Assembly (NCBI GenBank): GCA_964019155.1
Contig: OZ025242.1
Coordinates: 589,407-653,406, forward strand
DNA from: Osedax fenrisi
Taxonomy: Eukaryota; Annelida; Polychaeta; Sabellida; Siboglinidae
Direction: 5' to 3'
DNA length: 64,000 bases
The notes below the pieces were generated by a model. It was given only the letters and a program-made list of their open reading frames with translations. It had not been told where the DNA came from and made no database searches. The stretch's first letter is position 1; every line of letters starts with the position of its first letter. This document shows positions 33,801 through 49,660 of the stretch, one piece after another. Made by a program: the position numbers and the translations under genes.

Positions 33801-36800
33801 TACTAACTATACTTAACTATGTTATTACTGTACTTATATTAACTATACTTAACTATGTTATTACTGTACTTATACTAACTATACTTAACTATGTTATTAC
33901 CGTACTTATACTAACAATACTTAACTGTATTATTACTGTACTTATACTAACTATACTTAACTGTATTATTACTGTACTTATATTAACTATACCTAACTAT
34001 GTTATTACTGTACTTATACTAACAATACTTAACTATGTTATTACTGTACTTATACTAACAATACTTAACTGTATTATTACTATACTTATACTAACTATAC
34101 TTAACTATGTTATTACTGTACTTATACTAACAATACTTAATTGTATTATTACTGTACTTATACTAACTATACTTAACTATGTTATTACTGTACTTATATT
34201 AACTATACTTAACTATGTTATTACTGTACTTATACTAACTATACTTAACTATGTTATTACTGTACTTATACTAACTATACTTAACTATGTTATTACTGTA
34301 CTTATACTAACTATACTTAACTATGTTATTACTGTACTTATACTAACAATACTTAACTGTATTATTACTATACTTATACTAACTATACTTAACTATGTTA
34401 TTACTGTACTTATACTAACAATACTTAATTGTATTATTACTGTACTTATACTAACTATACTTAACTATGTTATTACTGTACTTATATTAACTATACTTAA
34501 CTATGTTATTACTGTACTTATACTAACTATACTTAACTATGTTATTACCGTACTTATACTAACAATACTTAACTGTATTATTACTGTACTTATACTAACA
34601 ATACTTAACTGTATTATTACTGTACTTATACTAACAATACTTAACTGTATTATTACTTTACTTATACTAACAATACTTAACTGTATTATTACTTTACTTA
34701 TACTAACAATACTTAACTATGTTATTACTGTACTTATACTAACAATACTTAACTATGTTATTACTGTACTTATACTAACAATACTTAACTGTATTATTAC
34801 TTTACTTATACTAACAATACTTAACTATGTTATTACTGTACTTATACTAACAATACTTAACTATGTTATTACTGTACTTATATTAACTATACTTAACTAT
34901 GTTATTACTGTACTTATATTAACTATACTTAACTATGTTATTACTGTACTTATACTAACTATACTTAACTGTATTATTACTGTACTTATACTAACTATAC
35001 TTAACTATGTTATTACTGTACTTATACTAACTATACTTAACTGTATTATTACTGTACTTATACTAACTATACTTAACTATGTTATTACTGTACTTATACT
35101 AACTATACTTAACTATGTTATTACTGTACTTATACTAACAATACTTAACTGTATTATTACTGTACTTATACTAACTATACTTAACTATGTTATTACTGTA
35201 CTTATACTAACTATACTTAACTATGTTATTACTGTACTTATACTAACAATACTTAACTATGTTATTACTGTACTTATACTAACAATACTTAACTGTATTA
35301 TTACTGTACTTATACTAACTATGTTATTACTGTACTTATACTAACTATACCTAACTATGTTATTACTGTACTTATACTAACAATACTTAACTATGTTATT
35401 ACTGTACTTATACTAACTATACCTAACTATGTTATTACTGTACTTATACTAACAATACTTAACTGTATTATTACTGTACTTATACTAACTATGTTATTAC
35501 TGTACTTATACTAACTATACCTAACTATGTTATTACTGTACTTATACTAACTATATTTAACTATGTTATTACTGTACTTATACTAACAATACTTAACTGT
35601 ATTATTACTGTACTTATACTAACTATGTTATTACTGTACTTATACTAACTATACCTAACTATGTTATTACTGTACTTATACTAACAATACTTAACTATGT
35701 TATTACTGTACTTATACTAACTATACCTAACTATGTTATTACTGTACTTATACTAACAATACTTAACTATGTTATTACTGTACTTATACTAACAATACTT
35801 AACTGTATTATTACTATACTTATACTAACTATACTTAACTATGTTATTACTGTACTTATATTAACTATACTTAACTATGTTATTACTGTACTTATACTAA
35901 CTATACTTAACTGTATTATTACTGTACTTATACTAACTATACTTAACTATGTTATTACTGTACTTATACTAACTATACTTAACTATGTTATTACTGTACT
36001 TATACTAACAATACTTAACTATGTTATTACTGTACTTATACTAACTATACTTAACTATGTTATTACTGTACTTATACTAACAATACTTAACTATGTTATT
36101 ACTGTACTTATACTAACAATACTTAACTGTATTATTACTGTACTTATACTAACTATGTTATTACTGTACTTATACTAACTATACCTAACTATGTTATTAC
36201 TGTACTTATACTAACAATACTTAACTATGTTATTACTGTACTTATACTAACTATACCTAACTATGTTATTACTGTACTTATACTAACAATACTTAACTGT
36301 ATTATTACTGTACTTATACTAACTATGTTATTACTGTACTTATACTAACTATACCTAACTATGTTATTACTGTACTTATACTAACTATATTTAACTATGT
36401 TATTACTGTACTTATACTAACAATACTTAACTGTATTATTACTGTACTTATACTAACTATGTTATTACTGTACTTATACTAACTATACCTAACTATGTTA
36501 TTACTGTACTTATACTAACAATACTTAACTATGTTATTACTGTACTTATACTAACAATACTTAACTGTATTATTACTGTACTTATACTAACTATACTTAA
36601 CTATGTTATTACTGTACTTATACTAACAATACTTAATTGTATTATTACTGTACTTATACTAACTATACTTAACTATGTTATTACTGTACTTATACTAACA
36701 ATACTTAACTGTATTATTACTGTACTTATACTAACTATGTTATTACTGTACTTATACTAACTATACCTAACTATGTTATTACTGTACTTATACTAACAAT

Positions 36801-39392
36801 ACTTAACTATGTTATTACTGTACTTATACTAACAATACTTAACTGTATTATTACTATACTTATACTAACTATACTTAACTATGTTATTACTGTACTTATA
36901 CTAACAATACTTAATTGTATTATTACTGTACTTATACTAACTATACTTAACTATGTTATTACTGTACTTATATTAACTATACTTAACTATGTTATTACTG
37001 TACTTATACTAACTATATTTAACTATGTTATTACTGTACTTATACTAACTATACTTAACTATGTTATTACTGTACTTATATTAACTATACTTAACTATGT
37101 TATTACTGTACTTATATTAACTATACTTAACTATGTTATTACTGTACTTATACTAACTATACTTAACTATGTTATTACTGTACTTATATTAACTATACTT
37201 AACTATGTTATTACTGTACTTATACTAACTATACTTAACTATGTTATTACTGTACTTATATTAACTATACTTAACTATGTTATTACTGTACTTATACTAA
37301 CAATACTTAACTGTATTATTACTGTACTTATACTAACAATACTTAACTGTATTATTACTGTACTTATACTAACTATACTTAACTATATTATTACTGTACT
37401 TATACTAACTATACTTAACTGTATTATTACTGTACTTATACTAACAATACTTAACTATGTTATTACTGTACTTATACTAACAATACTTAACTGTATTATT
37501 ACTATACTTATACTAACTATACTTAACTATGTTATTACTGTACTTATACTAACAATACTTAACTGTATTATTACTGTACTTATACTAACTATACTTAACT
37601 ATGTTATTACTGTACTTATATTAACTATACTTAACTATGTTATTACTGTACTTATACTAACTATACTTAACTATGTTATTACTGTACTTATACTAACTAT
37701 ACTTAACTATGTTATTACTATACTTATACTGACAATACTTAACTGTATTATTACTGTACTTATACTAACTATACTTAACTGTATTATTACTGTACTTATA
37801 CTAACAATACTTAACTATGTTATTACTGTACTTATACTAACTATACTTAACTATGTTATTACTGTACTTATACTAACAATACTTAACTATGTTATTACTA
37901 TACTTATACTAACTATACTTAACTATGTTATTACTGTACTTATACTAACTATACTTAACTATGTTATTACTGTACTTATACTAACTATACTTAACTATGT
38001 TATTACTGTACTTATACTAACTATACCTAACTATGTTATTACTATACTTATACTAACTATACTTAACTATGTTATTACTGTACTTATACTAACTATACCT
38101 AACTATGTTATTACTGTACTTATACTAACTATACTTAACTATGTTATTACTGTACTTATACTAACTATACCTAACTATGTTATTACTGTACTTATACTAA
38201 CTATACCTAACTATGTTATTACTATACTTATACTAACTATACTTAACTATGTTATTACTGTACTTATACTAACTATACCTAACTATGTTATTACTGTACT
38301 TATACTAACTATACTTAACTATGTTATTACTGTACTTATACTAACTATACCTAACTATGTTATTACTATACTTATACTAACTATACTTAACTATGTTATT
38401 ACTGTACTTATACTAACTATACCTAACTATGTTATTACTATACTTATACTAACTATACTTAACTATGTTATTACTGTACTTATACTAACTATACTTAACT
38501 ATGTTATTACTATACTTATACTGACAATACTTAATTGTATTATTACTGTACTTATACTAACTATACTTAACTATGTTATTACTGTACTTATACTAACTAT
38601 ACTTAACTATGTTATTACTGTACTTATACTAACTATACCTAACTATGTTATTACTATACTTATACTAACTATACTTAACTATGTTATTACTGTACTTATA
38701 CTAACAATACTTAACTATGTTATTACTGTACTTATACTAACAATACTTAACTATGTTATTACTGTACTTATACTAACAATACTTAACTGTATTATTACTA
38801 TACTTATACTAACTATACTTAGCTATGTTATTACTGTACTTATACTAACAATACTTAACTGTATTATTACTGTACTTATACTAACTATACTTAACTATGT
38901 TATTACTGTACTTATATTAACTATACTTAACTATGTTATTACTGTACTTATACTAACTATACTTAACTATGTTATTACTGTACTTATACTAACTATACTT
39001 AACTATGTTATTACTATACTTATACTAACTATACTTAACTGTATTATTACTGTACTTATACTAACTATACTTAACTATGTTATTACTGTACTTATACTAA
39101 CTATACTTAACTATGTTATTACTGTACTTATACTAACTATACTTAACTATGTTATTACTGTACTTATACTAACTATACTTAACTGTATTATTACTATACT
39201 TATACTAACTATACTTAACTATGTTATTACTGTACTTATACTAACTATACCTAACTATGTTATTACTATACTTATACTAACTATACTTAACTATGTTATT
39301 ACTGTACTTATACTAACAATACTTAACTATGTTATTACTATATATAGTATATAAGTATACTTATACTAACAATATTTAACTATATTATTACA
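27803..39392. repeat. 36-bp minisatellite, about 320 units
   Basis: The unit contains TTATTACTGTACTTATACTA followed by ACTATACTTAACTATG. Common variants are CTGTATTATTAC, CAATACTT, ACTATACTT and TATACCTAAC. Some units are 26 bp, lacking TATACTTAAC between two AACTAT copies (for example near 28088, 31138, 32318, 33308, 35318 and 36150). The last units (after 39340) are degraded. At about 11.6 kb it is the largest array here. It has no coding significance; short open frames occur because 36 is divisible by 3. Confidence 0.96.
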
Positions 39393-39465
39393 ATTAATTA
39401 TAACATATATTATTAATCACGTGTGCTTTTTAGCTATATACCGACTATAGTACTATATTAGTATA
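39393..39465. other. Junction between two minisatellites
   Basis: About 70 bp of A/T-rich sequence containing a degenerate CCGACTATAGTACTATAT, similar to the next array's unit. Confidence 0.6.
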
Positions 39466-42400
39466 TATGTCTACTATAGTCCGATGTCTACTATAGTCCG
39501 ATGTCTACTATAGTCCGATGTCTACTATAGTCCGATGTCTACTATATGCCGATGTCTACTGTAGTCCGATGTCTACTATAGTCCGATGTCTACTTTAGTC
39601 CGATGTCTACTTTAGTCCGATGTCTACTATAGTCCGATGTCTACTATAGTCCGATGTCTACTTTAGTCCGATGTCTACTTTAGTCCGATGTCTACTATAG
39701 TCCGATGTCTACTGTAGTCCGATGTCTACTATAGTCCGATGTCTACTTTAGTCCGATGTCTACTTTAGTCCGATGTCTACTATAGTCCGATGTCTACTAT
39801 AGTCCGATGTCTACTTTAGTCCGATGTCTACTTTAGTCCGATGTCTACTTTAGTCCGATGTCTACTTTAGTCCGATGTCTACTTTAGTCCGATGTCTACA
39901 TTAGTCCGATGTCTACTTTAGTTCGATGTATACTATAGTCCGATGTCTACTTTAGCCCAATGTCTACTATAGTCCGATGTCTACTATAGTCCGATGTCTA
40001 CTTTAGTCCGATGTCTACTTTAGTCCGATGTCTACTATAGTCCGATGTCTACTATAGTCCGATGTCTACTTTAGTCCGATGTCTACTTTAGTCCGATGTC
40101 TACTTTAGTCCGATGTCTACTTTAGTCCGATGTCTACTTTAGTCCGATGTCTACATTAGTCCGATGTCTACTTTATTTCGATGTATACTATAGTCCGATG
40201 TCTACTTTAGTCCGATGTCTACTTTAGTCCGATGTCTACTATAGTCCGATGTCTACTTTAGTCCGATGTCTACTATAGTCCGATGTCTACTATAGTCCGA
40301 TGTCTACTTTAGTCCGATGTCTACTTTAGTCCGATGTCTACTATAGTCCGATGTCTACTGTAGTCCGATGTCTACTATAGTCCGATGTCTACTTTAGTCC
40401 GATGTCTACTTTAGTCCGATGTCTACTTTAGTCCGATGTCTACTTTAGTCCGATGTCTACTATAGTCCGATGTCTACTATAGTCCGATGTCTACTTTAGT
40501 CCGATGTCTACTTTAGTCCGATGTCTACTATAGTCCGATGTCTACTGTAGTCCGATGTCTACTATAGTCCGATGTCTACTTTAGTCCGATGTCTACTTTA
40601 GTCCGATGTCTACTTTAGTCCGATGTCTACTTTAGTCCGATGTCTACTTTAGTCCGATGTCTACTATAGTCCGATGTCTACTTTAGTCCGATGTCTACTT
40701 TAGTCCGATGTCTACTTTAGTCCGATGTCTACATTAGTCCGATGTCTACTTTAGTTCGATGTATACTATAGTCCGATGTCTACTTTAGTCCGATGTCTAC
40801 TTTAGTCCGATGTCTACTTTAGTCCGATGTCTACTTTAGTCCGATGTCTACTTTAGTCCGATGTCTACTTTAGTCCGATGTCTACTATAGTCCGATGTCT
40901 ACTGTAGTCCGATGTCTACTATAGTCCGATGTCTACTATAGTCCGATGTCTACTTTAGTCCGATGTCTACTTTAGTCCGATGTCTACTTTAGTTCGATGT
41001 ATACTATAGTCCGATGTCTACTTTAGTCCGATGTCTACTTTAGTCCGATGTCTACTTTAGTCCGATGTCTACTTTAGTCCGATGTCTACTTTAGTCCGAT
41101 GTCTACTATAGTCCGATGTCTACTATAGTCCGATGTCTACTTTAGTCCGATGTCTACTTTAGTCCGATGTCTACTATAGTCCGATGTCTACTGTAGTCCG
41201 ATGTCTACTATAGTCCGATGTCTACTTTAGTCCGATGTCTACTTTAGTCCGATGTCTACTTTAGTCCGATGTCTACTATAGTCCGATGTCTACTGTAGTC
41301 CGATGTCTACTATAGTCCGATGTCTACTATAGTCCGATGTCTACTTTAGTCCGATGTCTACTTTAGTCCGATGTCTACTATAGTTCGATGTATACTATAG
41401 TCCGATGTCTACTTTAGTCCGATGTCTACTATAGTCCGATGTCTACTTTAGTCCGATGTCTACTATAGTCCGATGTCTACTATAGTCCGATGTCTACTTT
41501 AGTCCGATGTCTACTTTAGTCCGATGTCTACTATAGTCCGATGTCTACTGTAGTCCGATGTCTACTATAGTCCGATGTCTACTTTAGTCCGATGTCTACT
41601 TTAGTCCGATGTCTACTTTAGTCCGATGTCTACTTTAGTCCGATGTCTACTATAGTCCGATGTCTACTATAGTCCGATGTCTACTTTAGTCCGATGTCTA
41701 CTTTAGTCCGATGTCTACTATAGTCCGATGTCTACTGTAGTCCGATGTCTACTATAGTCCGATGTCTACTTTAGTCCGATGTCTACTTTAGTCCGATGTC
41801 TACTTTAGTCCGATGTCTACTTTAGTCCGATGTCTACTATAGTCCGATGTCTACTTTAGTCCGATGTCTACTTTAGTCCGATGTCTACTTTAGTCCGATG
41901 TCTACATTAGTCCGATGTCTACTTTAGTTCGATGTATACTATAGTCCGATGTCTACTTTAGTCCGATGTCTACTTTAGTCCGATGTCTACTTTAGTCCGA
42001 TGTCTACTATAGTCCGATGTCTACTTTAGTCCGATGTCTACTTTAGTCCGATGTCTACTATAGTCCGATGTCTACTGTAGTCCGATGTCTACTATAGTCC
42101 GATGTCTACTATAGTCCGATGTCTACTTTAGTCCGATGTCTACTTTAGTCCGATGTCTACTTTAGTTCGATGTATACTATAGTCCGATGTCTACTTTAGT
42201 CCGATGTCTACTTTAGTCCGATGTCTACTTTAGTCCGATGTCTACTTTAGTCCGATGTCTACTTTAGTCCGATGTCTACTATAGTCCGATGTCTACTATA
42301 GTCCGATGTCTACTTTAGTCCGATGTCTACTTTAGTCCGATGTCTACTATAGTCCGATGTCTACTGTAGTCCGATGTCTACTATAGTCCGATGTCTACTT

Positions 42401-45400
42401 TAGTCCGATGTCTACTTTAGTCCGATGTCTACTTTAGTCCGATGTCTACTTTAGTCCGATGTCTACTATAGTCCGATGTCTACTATAGTCCGATGTCTAC
42501 TTTAGTCCGATGTCTACTTTAGTCCGATGTCTACATTAGTCCGATGTCTACTATAGTCCGATGTCTACTGTAGTCCGATGTCTACTATAGTCCGATGTCT
42601 ACTATAGTCCGATGTCTACTTTAGTCCGATGTCTACTTTAGTCCGATGTCTACTTTAGTTCGATGTATACTATAGTCCGATGTCTACTTTAGTCCGATGT
42701 CTACTTTAGTCCGATGTCTACTTTAGTCCGATGTCTACTTTAGTCCGATGTCTACTTTAGTCCGATGTCTACTATAGTCCGATGTCTACTATAGTCCGAT
42801 GTCTAGTTTAGTCCGATGTCTACTTTAGTCCGATGTCTACTATAGTCCGATGTCTACTGTAGTCCGATGTCTACTATAGTCCGATGTCTACTTTAGTCCG
42901 ATGTCTACTTTAGTCCGATGTCTACTTTAGTCCGATGTCTACTTTAGTCCGATGTCTACTATAGTCCGATGTCTACTTTAGTCCGATGTCTACTTTAGTC
43001 CGATGTCTACTTTAGTCCGATGTCTACTTTAGTCCGATGTCTACTTTAGTCCGATGTCTACTTTAGTCCGATGTCTACTATAGTCCGATGTCTACTATAG
43101 TCCGATGTCTACTTTAGTCCGATGTCTACTTTAGTCCGATGTCTACTTTAGTCCGATGTCTACTATAGTCCGATGTCTACTTTAGTCCGATGTCTACTTT
43201 AGTCCGATGTCTACTATAGTCCGATGTCTACTATAGTCCGATGTCTACTTTAGTCCGATGTCTACTTTAGTCCGATGTCTACTTTAGTCCGATGTCTACT
43301 TTAGTCCGATGTCTACTTTAGTCCGATGTCTACATTAGTCCGATGTCTACTTTAGTCCGATGTCTACTTTAGTCCGATGTCTACTATAGTCCGATGTCTA
43401 CTATAGTCCGATGTCTACTTTAGTCCGATGTCTACTATAATCCGATGTCTACTGTAGTCCGATGTCTACTATAGTCCGATGTCTACTTTAGTCCGATGTC
43501 TACTTTAGTCCGATGTCTACTTTAGTTCGATGTATACTATAGTCCGATGTCTACTTTAGTCCGATGTCTACTATAGTCCGATGTCTACTTTAGTCCGATG
43601 TCTACTTTAGTCCGATGTCTACTATAGTCCGATGTCTACTATAGTCCGATGTCTACTTTAGTCCGATGTCTACTTTAGTCCGATGTCTACTATAGTCCGA
43701 TGTCTACTGTAGTCCGATGTCTACTATAGTCCGATGTCTACTTTAGTCCGATGTCTACTTTAGTCCGATGTCTACTTTAGTCCGATGTCTACTTTAGTCC
43801 GATGTCTACTATAGTCCGATGTCTACTTTAGTCCGATGTCTACTTTAGTCCGATGTCTACTTTAGTCCGATGTCTACTATAGTCCGATGTCTACTGTAGT
43901 CCGATGTCTACTATAGTCCGATGTCTACTTTAGTCCGATGTCTACTTTAGTCCGATGTCTACTTTAATCCGATGTCTACTTTAGTCCGATGTCTACTATA
44001 GTCCGATGTCTACTTTAGTCCGATGTCTACTTTAGTCCGATGTCTACTTTAGTCCGATGTCTACTATAGTCCAATGTCTACTTTAGTCCGATGTCTACTT
44101 TAGTCCGATGTCTACATTAGTCCGATGTCTACTTTAGTTCGATGTATACTATAGTCCGATGTCTACTTTAGTCCGATGTCTACTTTAGTCCGATGTCTAC
44201 TTTAGTCCGATGTCTACTTTAGTCCGATGTCTACTATAGTCCGATGTCTACTATAGTCCGATGTCTACTTTAGTCCGATGTCTACTTTAGTCCGATGTCT
44301 ACTTTAGTCCGATGTCTACTATAGTCCGATGTCTACTATAGTCCGATGTCTACTATAGTCCGATGTCTACTTTAGTCCGATGTCTACTTTAGTCCGATGT
44401 CTACTTTAGTCCGATGTCTACTTTAGTCCGATGTCTACTATAGTCCGATGTCTACTATAGTCCGATGTCTACTATAATCCGATGTCTACTATAGTCCGAT
44501 GTCTACTTTAGTCCGATGTCTACTTTAGTCCGATGTCTACTTTAGTCCGATGTCTACTTTAGTCCGATGTCTACTATAGTCCGATGTCTACTATAGTCCG
44601 ATGTCTACTATAATCCGATGTCTACTATAGTCCGATGTCTACTATAGTCCGATGTCTACTTTAGTCCGATGTCTACTTTAGTCCGATGTCTACTTTAGTC
44701 CGATGTCTACTATAGTCCGATGTCTACTATAATCCGATGTCTACTTTAGTCCGATGTCTACTTTAGTCCGATGTCTACTTTAGTCCGATGTCTACTTTAG
44801 TCCGATGTCTACTTTAGTCCGATGTCTACTTTAGTCCGATGTCTACTTTAGTCCGATGTCTACTTTAGTCCGATGTCTACTTTAGTCCGTTGTCTACTTT
44901 AGTCCGATGTCTACTTTAGTCCGATGTCTACTTTAGTCCGATGTCTACTTTAGTCCGATGTCTACTATAGTCCGATGTCTACTATAATCCGATGTCTACT
45001 TTAGTCCGATGTCTACTTTAGTCCGATGTCTACTTTAGTCCGATGTCTACTTTAGTCCGATGTCTACTTTAGTCCGATGTCTACTATAGTCCGATGTCTA
45101 CTTTAGTCCGATGTCTACTTTAGTCCGATGTCTACTATAGTCCGATGTCTACTATAGTCCGATGTCTACTTTAGTCCGATGTCTACTTTAGTCCGATGTC
45201 TACTATAGTCCGATGTCTACTGTAGTCCGATGTCTACTATATTCCGATGTCTACTTTAGTCCGATGTCTACTTTAGTCCGATGTCTACTTTAGTCCGATG
45301 TCTACTTTAGTCCGATGTCTACTATAGTCCGATGTCTACTTTAGTCAGATGTCTACTATAGTCCGATGTCTACTTTAGTCCGATGTCTACTTTAGTCCGA

Positions 45401-48400
45401 TGTCTACTATAGTCCGATGTCTACTTTAGTCCGATGTCTACTTTAGTCCGATGTCTACTTTAGTCCGATGTCTACATTAGTCCGATGTCTACTTTAGTTC
45501 GATGTATACTATAGTCCGATGTCTACTTTAGTCCGATGTCTACTTTAGTCCGATGTCTACTTTAGTCCGATGTCTACTTTAGTCCGATGTCTACTATAGT
45601 CCGATGTCTACTGTAGTCCGATGTCTACTATAGTCCGATGTCTACTTTAGTCCGATGTCTACTTTAGTCCGATGTCTACTTTAGTCCGATGTCTACTTTA
45701 GTCCGATGTCTACTATAGTCCGATGTCTACTGTAGTCCGATGTCTACTATAGTCCGATGTCTACTTTAGTCCGATGTCTACTTTAGTCCGATGTCTACTA
45801 TAGTCCGATGTCTACTTTAGTCCGATGTCTACTATAGTCCGATGTCTACTATAGTCCGATGTCTACTTTAGTCCGATGTCTACTTTAGTCCGATGTCTAC
45901 TATAGTCCGATGTCTACTGTAGTCCGATGTCTACTATAGTCCGATGTCTACTTTAGTCCGATGTCTACTTTAGTCCGATGTCTACTTTAGTCCGATGTCT
46001 ACTTTAGTCCGATGTCTACTTTAGTCCGATGTCTACTTTAGTCCGATGTCTACTATAGTCCGATGTCTACTTTAGTCCGATGTCTACTTTAGTCCGATGT
46101 CTACTTTAGTCCGATGTCTACTATAGTCCGATGTCTACTGTAGTCCGATGTCTACTATAGTCCGATGTCTACTTTAGTCCGATGTCTACTTTAGTCCGAT
46201 GTCTACTTTAGTCCGATGTCTACTTTAGTCCGATGTCTACTATAGTCCGATGTCTACTTTAGTCCGATGTCTACTTTAGTCCGATGTCTACATTAGTCCG
46301 ATGTCTACTTTAGTTCGATGTATACTATAGTCCGATGTCTACTTTAGTCCGATGTCTACTTTAGTCCGATGTCTACTTTAGTCCGATGTCTACTTTAGTC
46401 CGATGTCTACTTTAGTCCGATGTCTACTATAGTCCGATGTCTACTTTAGTCCGATGTCTACTTTAGTCCGATGTCTACTTTAGTCCGATGTCTACTTTAG
46501 TCCGATGTCTACTATAGTCCGATGTCTACTGTAGTCCGATGTCTACTATAGTCCGATGTCTACTTTAGTCCGATGTCTACTTTAGTCCGATGTCTACTTT
46601 AGTCCGATGTCTACTTTAGTCCGATGTCTACTATAGTCCGATGTCTACTTTAGTCCGATGTCTACTTTAGTCCGATATCTACATTAGTCCGATGTCTACT
46701 TTAGTTCGATGTATACTATAGTCCGATGTCTACTTTAGTCCGATGTCTACTTTAGTCCGATGTCTACTTTAGTCCGATGTCTACTTTAGTCCGATGTCTA
46801 CTTTAGTCCGATGTCTACTATAGTCCGATGTCTACTTTAGTCCGATGTCTACTTTAGTCCGATGTCTACTTTAGTCCGATGTCTACATTAGTCCGATGTC
46901 TACTTTAGTTCGATGTATACTATAGTCCGATGTCTACTTTAGTCCGATGTCTACTTTAGTCCGATGTCTACTTTAGTCCGATGTCTACTTTAGTCCGATG
47001 TCTACTTTAGTCCGATGTCTACTTTAGTCCGATGTCTACTATAGTCCGATGTCTACTATAGTCCGATGTCTACTTTAGTCCGATGTCTACTTTAGTCCGA
47101 TGTCTACTTTAGTCCGATTTCTACTATAGTCCGATGTCTACTTTAGTCCGATGTCTACTTTAGTCCGATGTCTACTATAGTCCGATGTCTACTATAGTCC
47201 GATGTCTACTTTAGTCCGATGTCTACTTTAGTCCGATGTCTACTTTAGTCCGATGTCTACTTTAGTCCGATGTCTACTTTAGTCCGATGTCTACATTAGT
47301 CCGATGTCTACTTTAGTTCGATGTATACTATAGTCCGATGTCTACTTTAGTCCGATGTCTACTTTAGTCCGATGTCTACTTTAGTCCGATGTCTACATTA
47401 GTCCGATGTCTACTTTAGTTCGATGTATACTATAGTCCGATGTCTACTTTAGTCCGATGTCTACTTTAGTCCGATGTCTACTATAGTCCGATGTCTACTT
47501 TAGTCCGATGTCTACTTTAGTCCGATGTCTACTTTAGTCCGATGTCTACTTTAGTCCGATGTCTACTTTAGTCCGATGTCTACTATAGTCCGATGTCTAC
47601 TGTAGTCCGATGTCTACTATAGTCCGATGTCTACTTTAGTTCGATGTATACTATAGTCCGATGTCTACTTTAGTCCGATGTCTACTTTAGTCCGATGTCT
47701 ACTTTAGTCCGATGTCTACTTTAGTCCGATGTCTACTTTAGTCCGATGTCTACATTAGTCCGATGTCTACTTTAGTTCGATGTATACTATAGTCCGATGT
47801 CTACTTTAGTCCGATGTCTACTTTAGTCCGATGTCTACTTTAGTCCGATGTCTACTTTAGTCCGATGTCTACTATAGTCCGATGTCTACTGTAGTCCGAT
47901 GTCTACTTTAGTCCGATGTCTACTTTAGTCCGATGTCTACTTTAGTCCGATGTCTACTATAGTCCGATGTCTACTATAGTCCGATGTCTACTATAGTCCG
48001 ATGTCTACTTTAGTCCGATGTCTACTTTAGTCCGATGTCTACTTTAGTCCGATGTCTACTTTAGTCCGATGTCTACTTTAGTCCGTTGTCTACTTTAGTC
48101 CGATGTCTACTTTAGTCCGATGTCTACTTTAGTCCGATGTCTACTTTAGTCCGATGTCTACTATAGTCCGATGTCTACTATAGTACGATGTCTACTTTAG
48201 TCCGATGTCTACTTTAGTCCGATGTCTACTTTAGTCCGATGTCTACTTTAGTCCGATGTCTACTTTAGTCCGATGTCTACTTTAGTTCGATATATACTAT
48301 ATATCGATGTCTACTTTAGTCCGATGTCTACTATATATCGATGTCTACTTTAGTCCGATGTCTACTATAGTCCGATGTCTACTATAGTCCGATGTCTACT

Positions 48401-49660
48401 TTAGTCCGATGTCTACTTTAGTCCGATGTCTACTTTAGTCCGATGTCTACTTTAGTAAGATGTCTACTTTAGTCCGATGTCTACTTTAGTCCGATGTCTA
48501 CTATAGTCCGATGTCTACTTTAGTCCGATGTCTACTTTAGTCCGATGTCTACTTTAGTCCGATGTCTACTTTAGTCCGATGTCTACTTTAGTCCGATGTC
48601 TACTATAGTCCGATGTCTACTATAGTCCGATGTCTACTTTAGTCCGATGTCTACTTTAGTTCGATATATACTATATATCGATGTCTACTTTAGTCCGATG
48701 TCTACTATATATCGATGTCTACTTTAGTCCGATGTCTACTATAGTCCGATGTCTACTATAGTCCGATGTCTACTTTAGTCCGATGTCTACTTTAGTCCGA
48801 TGTCTACTTTAGTTCGATATATACTATATATCGATGTCTACTTTAGTCCGATGTCTACTATATATCGATGTCTACTTTAGTCCGATGTCTACTATAGTCC
48901 GATGTCTACTATAGTCCGATGTCTACTTTAGTCCGATGTCTACTTTAGTCCGATGTCTACTTTAGTCCGATGTCTACTTTAGTCCGATGTCTACTATAGT
49001 CCGATGTCTACTTTAGTCCGATGTCTACTATAGTCCGATGTCTACTATAGTCCGATGTCTACTTTAGTGCGATGTCTACTTTAGTCCGATGTCTACTTTA
49101 GTCCGATGTCTACTTTAGTCCGATGTCTACTTTAGTCCGATGTCTACTTTAGTTCGATATATACTATATATCGATGTCTACTTTAGTCCGATGTCTACTA
49201 TATATCGATGTCTACTTTAGTCCGATGTCTACTATAGTCCGATGTCTACTATAGTCCGATGTCTACTTTAGTCCGATGTCTACTTTAGTCCGATGTCTAC
49301 TTTAGTCCGATGTCTACTTTAGTAAGATGTCTACTTTAGTCCGATGTCTACTTTAGTCCGATGTCTACTTTAGTTCGATATATACTATATATCGATGTCT
49401 ACTTTAGTCCGATGTCTACTATATATCGATGTCTACTTTAGTCCGATGTCTACTATAGTCCGATGTCTACTATAGTCCGATGTCTACTTTAGTCCGATGT
49501 CTACTTTAGTCCGATGTCTACTTTAGTCCGATGTCTACTTTAGTCCGATGTCTACATTAGTCCGATGTCTACTTTAGTTCGATGTATACTATAGTCCGAT
49601 GTCTACTTTAGTCCGATGTCTACTATAATCCGATGTCTACTTTAGTCCGATGTATAATAT
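39466..49660. repeat. 17-bp minisatellite B, about 599 units
   Basis: The consensus is GATGTCTACTTTAGTCC, alternating with TATAG, TGTAG and CATTAG variants. The register is kept: GATGTCTAC at 39483 and at 49632 are 10149 bp apart, exactly 597 units. A marker variant GTTCGATGTATAC recurs at intervals that are multiples of 17. Near the right end (48284-49440) a further variant with TATATATCG is amplified. It is unrelated by eye to array A despite the equal period. Confidence 0.96.

Noticed and set aside
18717..49660. CRISPR-like array
   Set aside because: The arrays are head-to-tail repeats without unique spacers, in animal DNA.
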